This document shows positions 29,007-33,332 of a stretch of 33,332 nucleotides of DNA, piece after piece. The notes under the pieces are model-generated. The model was given only the letters and a program-made list of their open reading frames with translations, did not search any database and had not been told where the DNA came from. This DNA is from Melanopsichium pennsylvanicum (taxonomy: Eukaryota; Basidiomycota; Ustilaginomycetes; Ustilaginales). Each line of letters starts with the position of its first letter. Within the stretch, counting starts at the first letter, position 1. Location: positions 1 through 33,332 of the forward strand of contig OAPG01000033.1 in NCBI GenBank assembly GCA_900208305.1, in the 5' to 3' direction. The position numbers and the translations under genes are program-made.

Positions 29007-29603
29007 CACTGTGCTGCCACCAACTGCAGTAATATTGCATATTGCCTGCAGAAGGTGAAATCAAGCACAGAGGTCATGTTTGGCTTCCAGCAACTGTTAT
29101 TGTGGCATGCATCTGGTCCAGTCATGATATTTTGCAAGGATAAGGCAGAAGCACAGTCAATGGCAGGGCACTTGGGATGTGCATGCATCACATCAGAGGT
29201 GGAGGAGAGGACCAGGCATGAGATCTTGTTTGATTGGTTGCCATGCTCAGCAGCAGAGAGGGAGAATAGCAAGCACATCTTGGTTGGCACATCTGCCACT
29301 AGTACCAGCATCAACCCACAGCATGTTGGTCTGGTGGTGCATTGCAGAGATGCATGGGATTTGGTCAGCTATGTGCAGGAATCAGGATGTGCTGGCTATG
29401 GCAGCAAGGAGACAGCTGCAGTATTTCTAGCAGTGGAATGTCCAAGGCAGGAAGAAATGGCCAAGTGGTATGTGGAAGAGCAGACTTGCTACCACCTTGT
29501 CCTTTCCCACTTTATTGATGGGTAAACTGTCACTTGCCTCAGTCAGCCCAGCCTTGTGTTATGTGACCTTTGCCATCAACATGTATTCCCTGCAAGAGGG
29601 TAA
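29007..29603 (+). pseudogene. Subtelomeric RecQ-type helicase (telomere-linked helicase) remnant
   Basis: This is the C-terminal half of a RecQ-family DNA helicase of the kind found next to telomeres in Ustilago and other fungi. Visible blocks are NIAYCLQKV, GPVMIFCKDKAEAQSMA (motif IV) and HILVGTSATSTSIN (motif V, family form GTSAMGTGIN). Motif VI reads YVQESGCAGYGS where RecQ proteins have QESGRAGRDG, so both arginines are lost. A TGA (29004-29006) precedes it and a TAA (29523-29525) interrupts it. Beyond the TAA the same frame continues with a Cys-containing tail (TVTCLSQPSLVLCDLC) to a stop at 29601-29603. The key Arg changes and stops show it cannot be an active helicase. It points toward the telomere, about 3.6 kb away. 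Confidence 0.8.
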
Positions 29604-29889
29604 TGTCAGGGGCCAATGTGCCTAACTTGGAATTCTGTTTAATATCCGATGAAATCTGGGGTTTTATTGTGCTTTGAAATGAAACCCGCTGGAAATGCAT
29701 TTTCTATCTGGTTTTGTTCTGAGACCTGCTGGAACCGTTCCAAATTGACTAGCCCCTGTGAACACTCCGTTCAGTGGTAGTGCAGCTTATCTAGATGATT
29801 GTGTGACCTGCGCTACACACAAGTGTCCTTAATGCACACGCTGGTCAATGTCTACAACGTTTCCTGCAAACTTGGGAGCTGTTGTTGTT

Positions 29890-30540
29890 GTCTGATAAGG
29901 CTACAGTGTGGGTTCCATTGCCGCAGTTGAGGTTCCGCCTACAGTGGAGGTGCTGTAGTGTCAGTAGAGGTGCTGACAGTTGTCGAGTGTGTTTGGTTTC
30001 TCCAATGAGGAAGACACAAACGCCGTAATGCTGCAATACCTGGTGATTGCAGCGGAGACAGGAAGTAGATACCAAGAAACTGATAACATATAACTAAGGT
30101 AATGAATAATAGAGTTGAATGAGCTCTGCTCCTCCACAATTGAAACAAATGCCCTCTTATATCTATCAAGCCCTGCTTGAAGTTCTTATCAGGATCCCTC
30201 TTATCAGGGACCCCCTTATCAGCAGTTAGTCTCCCTAGCTGCCTTGTGCCTGTATACGCTGGATTTGGCCCCCGTGCTTATCAGTGCTAGCTACCAGAGC
30301 CAGTAACTGCTTATTGCTTGACCCCAAATCCTACCAAGCCTGTTATTTGGACCCTCTGTACCTGCTGGAGATCCTTCCAACCCTTGTAACAGCCCTCTAC
30401 AGCCTCTGGTCTCCGCCCACGGCTTCTGGCAAGTGTCCAACCAAAAACAGCTGGAAACCCACCCTTTACCGGAACTCAATATGAGACCCAATAAAATCAA
30501 GGGTTTCATCTGGACTCATTCTGAGTCCCTGTAACAAAGG
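29890..30540 (-). mobile_element. Possible LTR-type retroelement remnant with GATA-motif array
   Basis: Read on the minus strand, this segment has features in the order seen in an LTR. It has repeated CTGATAAG words, a TATA-like GATATAAGAGGGC (30163-30151), a T/A-rich stretch with TCTATTATTCATTACC, and then TTGGTATCTACTTCC (about 30076-30061). The last resembles the start of a tRNA-primed binding site (TGGTATC). No polyprotein domain, flanking target duplication or second LTR was found, so this is only a candidate. Confidence 0.3.
30185..30222 (-). repeat. GATA-type motif array at 15-bp period
   Basis: CTTATCAG (CTGATAAG on the minus strand) occurs at 30185, 30200 and 30215, exactly 15 bp apart, with a fourth copy at 30277. 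This octamer matches the consensus for GATA-family zinc-finger regulators. Further GATAA words lie at about 29893 and 30082. Confidence 0.7.
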
Positions 30541-30994
30541 GCTTGGATGATCTTAGACTCCTTCTGGCTGCTTTTCCTTGCCAACTCTCTCATCACAGCC
30601 ATTTGGTGGCTAGGTAGCCTTGTATGTGGAGACATGGTGATGTTGCAGGCTAAAAAAGGCCCTGTACTGCTGGGTATGGTTGACATATGTTGCTACAACC
30701 TGTGTAAACAAGGACTGTTGCAGATGAACACAAATATGGTGGTGGTAGACCATATGGAAAGAAACAATAATTCTTGCAAAGCATGGATTCTCGCGACACA
30801 AGGATGTTTACGTAAGTGTCAAACGTCGAAACCTCAACATGGCAATGATCTTCGGCGAGTTTTACCGGGTCCAGCTGCCGATACCTGGCGAGCATAGCAT
30901 ACATTGATTGCCCTCGACATGCTTCCTTCTTCTGGTTACACCAAAGCTCCGCAGTCCATTCCCTTCTCGAATTCATCCTACTAAAATAGCAACG

Positions 30995-32422
30995 ATGAGC
31001 AGTAGCAGCAGTAGCATCAGCAGCAGTAGTAAGCCGCTCGTAGCTCTGATAGGCACCCTCGACACGAAGCAAGCCGAATACCAATTCGCTACGTCTTACC
31101 TCGAAAAGCACGGCTGCAACGTCGTCGTACTTGACGCAAGCACTAAATCTCCCCTTCGTGGTCCGTCCGATTTCCGCCTCGGTCCCACATCACAGCTCGT
31201 TCGACCACAGGAACTTCTCAAAGCACGTGTGGACAGCGACACTCGCGAAAGATCCGCTGTTCGTGAGGCCCTACGCAAGGCATGCCTTTCTCACCTTGCT
31301 CAACTGCAAAAAGATGGGGTGCTCAACGCCATTGCCTCACTTGGCGGCAGTCAAAACACAGCGTTTGCTACTTCCATAATGCGGGATGCTACCTTCCCCA
31401 TCGGTCTACCGAAGTTCATGCTCACCACCATGGCTAGTGGAGATATGAGCGAGTATCTCGGCGAGGGTGACATTTGCATCATGCCTTCTATCGGGGATAT
31501 TTCGGGTTCGCTGAACAAGATCACTTTGACTACCCTCCAGTCTGCTCTAGCGGCAATCTCCGGCATGGCGCATGCTCGACTCGACTCCGAGCAAGAAAAG
31601 AAGCAACCATCCGCTCAGCAACAGGATCACAAGCCCATGATCGCCATCTCCATGTTTGGCGTGACTACTGTTGCCGTAAATCAGATCTCAGATATTCTCA
31701 AGGAAAAAGGTTTCGAGCCAGTAGCTTTCCATTGCACCGGATCCGGCGGTCGCAGCATGGAGAGGCTCATTCGAGAAGGGTTCTTCGCAGCGGTAGTTGA
31801 CCTCACCACCACCGAAATCTGCGACCATCTCTATGGAGGTGTCCTCTCTGCAGGGCCTGATCGCCTCACCGCCGCCGCCGAGATGGGTGTGCCGCAAGTT
31901 GTCTCTGTGGGGGCGTTGGATATGATCAATTTCGGCTCGCTCTCATCCCTACCGTCCAAGTACAGACTCCAAGAGGGGGAGGGACCGATGCATCGCACCG
32001 ACAAAGGAACGCCAGTCTACGAGCATAATAGCCAAGTGACGCTGGTACGCACATCAGCAGAGCAATGCGAGGAACTCGGAAAGTTTCTTGTGTCGCAACT
32101 AGTCAAAGGATCGCAGAGGTTGGGAAATGGCCGAACAGCAGCACCAATCACCATTATCTTCCCAGCGGTCGGAATCTCAGCTATGGACGGAGAAGACGGG
32201 GTATGGGACGATTCGGGAGCGAGATCTGCTCTGCTAGCCGGTATGAAGGCTGCGCTTGCCAAGCATTTGCAAGGAAGACAGGAATCCGACTTTCACATCA
32301 TTGAGTTTAATCTTCACATCAACAGTCCCGAATTTGCAAGGAAAGTCGCCGATATGGCGGGTCGAATTGCCCAGCAGTGTGAATGTACAAATAAGCAAAA
32401 TACCAATCTTCATGACTCGTAA
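30995..32422 (+). CDS. UPF0261 (Tm-1-like, PF06792) protein, 475 aa, intronless
   Basis: Members of this family are widespread in bacteria and occur in fungi and plants, where tomato Tm-1 carries the domain with an ATP-binding fold. Biochemical function in fungi is not known to me. Conserved parts are LVALIGTLDTKQAEY (15-29), SLGGSQNTAFATSIMRD (115-131), FMLTTMASGDMSEYLGEGD (141-159), MPSIGDISGSLNKIT, a CTGSGGRSMERLI block and DLTTTEICDHLYGG. The second, TIM-barrel-like domain that accompanies it in some proteins is absent. The frame is open upstream to a TTG at 30908, but the first ATG is 30995. The Ser-rich start (MSSSSSSISSSS) is host-like low complexity. CpG content is normal while both flanks are CpG-poor. 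Its stop is about 740 bp from the telomere repeats. Confidence 0.9.
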   Translation: MSSSSSSISSSSKPLVALIGTLDTKQAEYQFATSYLEKHGCNVVVLDASTKSPLRGPSDFRLGPTSQLVRPQELLKARVDSDTRERSAVREALRKACLSHLAQLQKDGVLNAIASLGGSQNTAFATSIMRDATFPIGLPKFMLTTMASGDMSEYLGEGDICIMPSIGDISGSLNKITLTTLQSALAAISGMAHARLDSEQEKKQPSAQQQDHKPMIAISMFGVTTVAVNQISDILKEKGFEPVAFHCTGSGGRSMERLIREGFFAAVVDLTTTEICDHLYGGVLSAGPDRLTAAAEMGVPQVVSVGALDMINFGSLSSLPSKYRLQEGEGPMHRTDKGTPVYEHNSQVTLVRTSAEQCEELGKFLVSQLVKGSQRLGNGRTAAPITIIFPAVGISAMDGEDGVWDDSGARSALLAGMKAALAKHLQGRQESDFHIIEFNLHINSPEFARKVADMAGRIAQQCECTNKQNTNLHDS

Positions 32423-33007
32423 CCAGTTGTGTGGTTGACATGTTTGCAAAGTGGCCACCTGTGATCTTAAGGGTGAGTGGCTAGGCAAGAAATGGCAGAA
32501 ACGAGCAACTGCCTTGATAAGAACATCAAGATAGGCAGAGAATGAGTTGATGGATGATTGTAAGGACATTTTGTGTGATCCCAGTGCTAAAGGCTTGCGT
32601 GTTAAAACCCCAAATCTGGGGTGACTTTAGATCTCCTCATTGCTTTGTTGGAGTTGCAGTTGAGATATCTGGCCTGGCAGTTCAGCATTGATCCTGCTAG
32701 GCCAAGCACATGACCTTTTCCTGGCTATCGACAAAAATGTCTGTTCCTGACACTCTAAAATCAAAATCCAGCAGGCCACAAGCTTGTTCACAGCTGCAGT
32801 GCAAGAAAGACAGGGAAACCCAGAGACAAAGACACAGAAAGGAACAAATATAAAGAAAACCAATTGATTGCCTAACTTGAAGGAGTTGCTTGAGAGCTCC
32901 CAGCCGTGGCCACATGGTGTGCAAGTGGCGTACCGTATGGTGAGACGGTCACAAGCTGCGGCTGGAGAGCAATGGAAGGTGGGGTCCAAGGAGAAAGGCA
33001 ATCAATG
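32423..33007. other. CpG-poor telomere-proximal spacer
   Basis: No gene is supported. CG dinucleotides are rare until about 32900. A perfect 6-bp stem with 4-base loop lies at 32607-32622 (ACCCCA-AATC-TGGGGT). Its right part, AAATCTGGGGT (32612-32622), recurs exactly at 29652-29662 behind the helicase remnant, suggesting shared subtelomeric repeat sequence. Open frames on the minus strand (about 32627-33001) show no family resemblance. Confidence 0.45.
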
Positions 33008-33148
33008 TCAAAGGTTGCGCCAGGCAACGGTGTTGAGGCGCAGAGGAGCTGACACATTGGAGTAGAGGGCTGCCTTGGTAGTGGCAGCACGGTCAGCAGC
33101 TGACTTGTCAACATAGCGACGGAAGCAGTCGCTCTGCCACCGGCCGAG
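33008..33148 (-). pseudogene. C-terminal tail of a tyrosine recombinase, truncated by the telomere
   Basis: On the minus strand, 46 codons run from 33148 to a TGA at 33010-33008. The first residues, LGRWQSDCFRRYV, match the signature around the nucleophilic tyrosine of tyrosine recombinases (general form LGRW-x-SDaF-xRYi). The Tyr is encoded at 33115-33113. The next codon upstream is TAA, in sequence that already belongs to the telomere-like repeats, so the rest of the gene (including the catalytic Arg and His-x-x-Arg boxes) is missing. Fungal sources of such enzymes include Crypton and DIRS/Ngaro-type elements. Which one this was cannot be told from 46 residues. Confidence 0.6.
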
Positions 33149-33160
33149 TTAGAGGTTGAG
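33149..33160 (+). repeat. Degenerate telomere-like junction
   Basis: The sequence TTAGAGGTTGAG forms two imperfect telomere-like units between the recombinase fragment and the first perfect repeat. Variant units at the inner edge are typical for old telomere tracts. Confidence 0.7.
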
Positions 33161-33332
33161 GTTAGGGTTAGGGTTAGGGTTAGGGTTAGGGTTAGGGTTA
33201 GGTTAGGTTAGGGTTAGGGTTAGGGTTAGGGTTAGGGTTAGGGTTAGGGTTAGGGTTAGGGTTAGGGTTAGGGTTAGGGTTAGGGTTAGGGTTAGGGTTA
33301 GGGTTAGGGTTAGGGTTAGGGTTAGGGTTAGG
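33161..33332 (+). repeat. Telomere repeat array (TTAGGG)n, right chromosome end
   Basis: About 28 units of TTAGGG run to the window end with the G-rich strand 5'-3' outward, as at a right chromosome end. Two adjacent shortened units (TTAGG, 33198-33207) occur after the sixth perfect unit; the other units are perfect. The array probably continues beyond the window. Confidence 0.97.

Larger units (their letters stand above)
29604..30994. other. Subtelomeric mosaic without an intact gene
   Basis: It includes the LTR-like segment listed separately. A CpG-poor part (about 30590-30785) ends abruptly near 30790, after which CpG returns in the promoter of the UPF0261 gene. An open frame at 30547-30897 shows no family resemblance. 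Confidence 0.4.

Noticed and set aside
30908..30994. Upstream extension of the UPF0261 protein
   Set aside because: The frame opens at a TTG, not an ATG. Similarity begins after the ATG at 30995.
1..33332. CRISPR arrays, bacterial-style operons, 5S rRNA and spliceosomal snRNA genes
   Set aside because: I looked for spaced direct repeats and for characteristic 5S, U1 and U6 words and found none. The sequence is clearly eukaryotic.

Overview
The window is the right-hand end of a chromosome from a basidiomycete smut fungus (Ustilaginomycotina, most likely Ustilaginaceae). The last ~170 bases are a TTAGGG array whose G-rich strand runs outward, so base 33332 lies inside a telomere. The smut assignment is an inference. 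It rests on spliceosomal introns of about 75-105 nt, a Crk1/Ime2-type kinase, long uninterrupted ORFs with fungal paralogue signatures, and a subtelomeric RecQ-type helicase remnant of the kind known from Ustilago chromosome ends. No species is claimed.

Layout from left to right. Bases 1-1180 (-) hold the 5' part of the ribosomal protein eS24 gene, whose first exon is only the start codon. Bases 1794-3138 (+) hold a five-exon Usb1 U6-snRNA phosphodiesterase. Bases 3290-3397 are an intron-containing tRNA-Asp(GTC), followed by fragmentary coding potential and about 2 kb of non-coding sequence. Then come three intronless genes on the plus strand: an aldehyde dehydrogenase (6350-7843), a TLC-domain membrane protein (8846-10600) and a CSC1/OSCA (DUF221) channel protein (13624-16293). 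A cyclase-family gene (17154-18453, +) carries two disabling lesions. It converges on 6-phosphofructokinase (18606-21212, -). A 3.5 kb divergent intergenic region leads to a large Ime2/Crk1-type kinase (24761-28429, +), the last conventional gene before the subtelomere.

The subtelomere (about 28.57-33.16 kb) is a mosaic. It holds strongly CpG-poor stretches, a decayed RecQ-type telomere-linked helicase, an LTR-like segment with GATA-type motifs at an exact 15-bp period, and one intact CpG-normal gene (a UPF0261/Tm-1-like protein, 30995-32422). Directly against the telomere repeats, on the minus strand, lies the C-terminal tail of what looks like a tyrosine recombinase. Its reading frame is cut off where the telomere begins.

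Most genes are independent housekeeping or signalling genes (translation, RNA processing, glycolysis, aldehyde oxidation, membrane proteins, kinase signalling), and no operon-like cluster is evident. The biologically interesting part is the chromosome end. Mobile-element and helicase debris there appears to have been mutated at CpG sites, while one gene close to the telomere remains intact.
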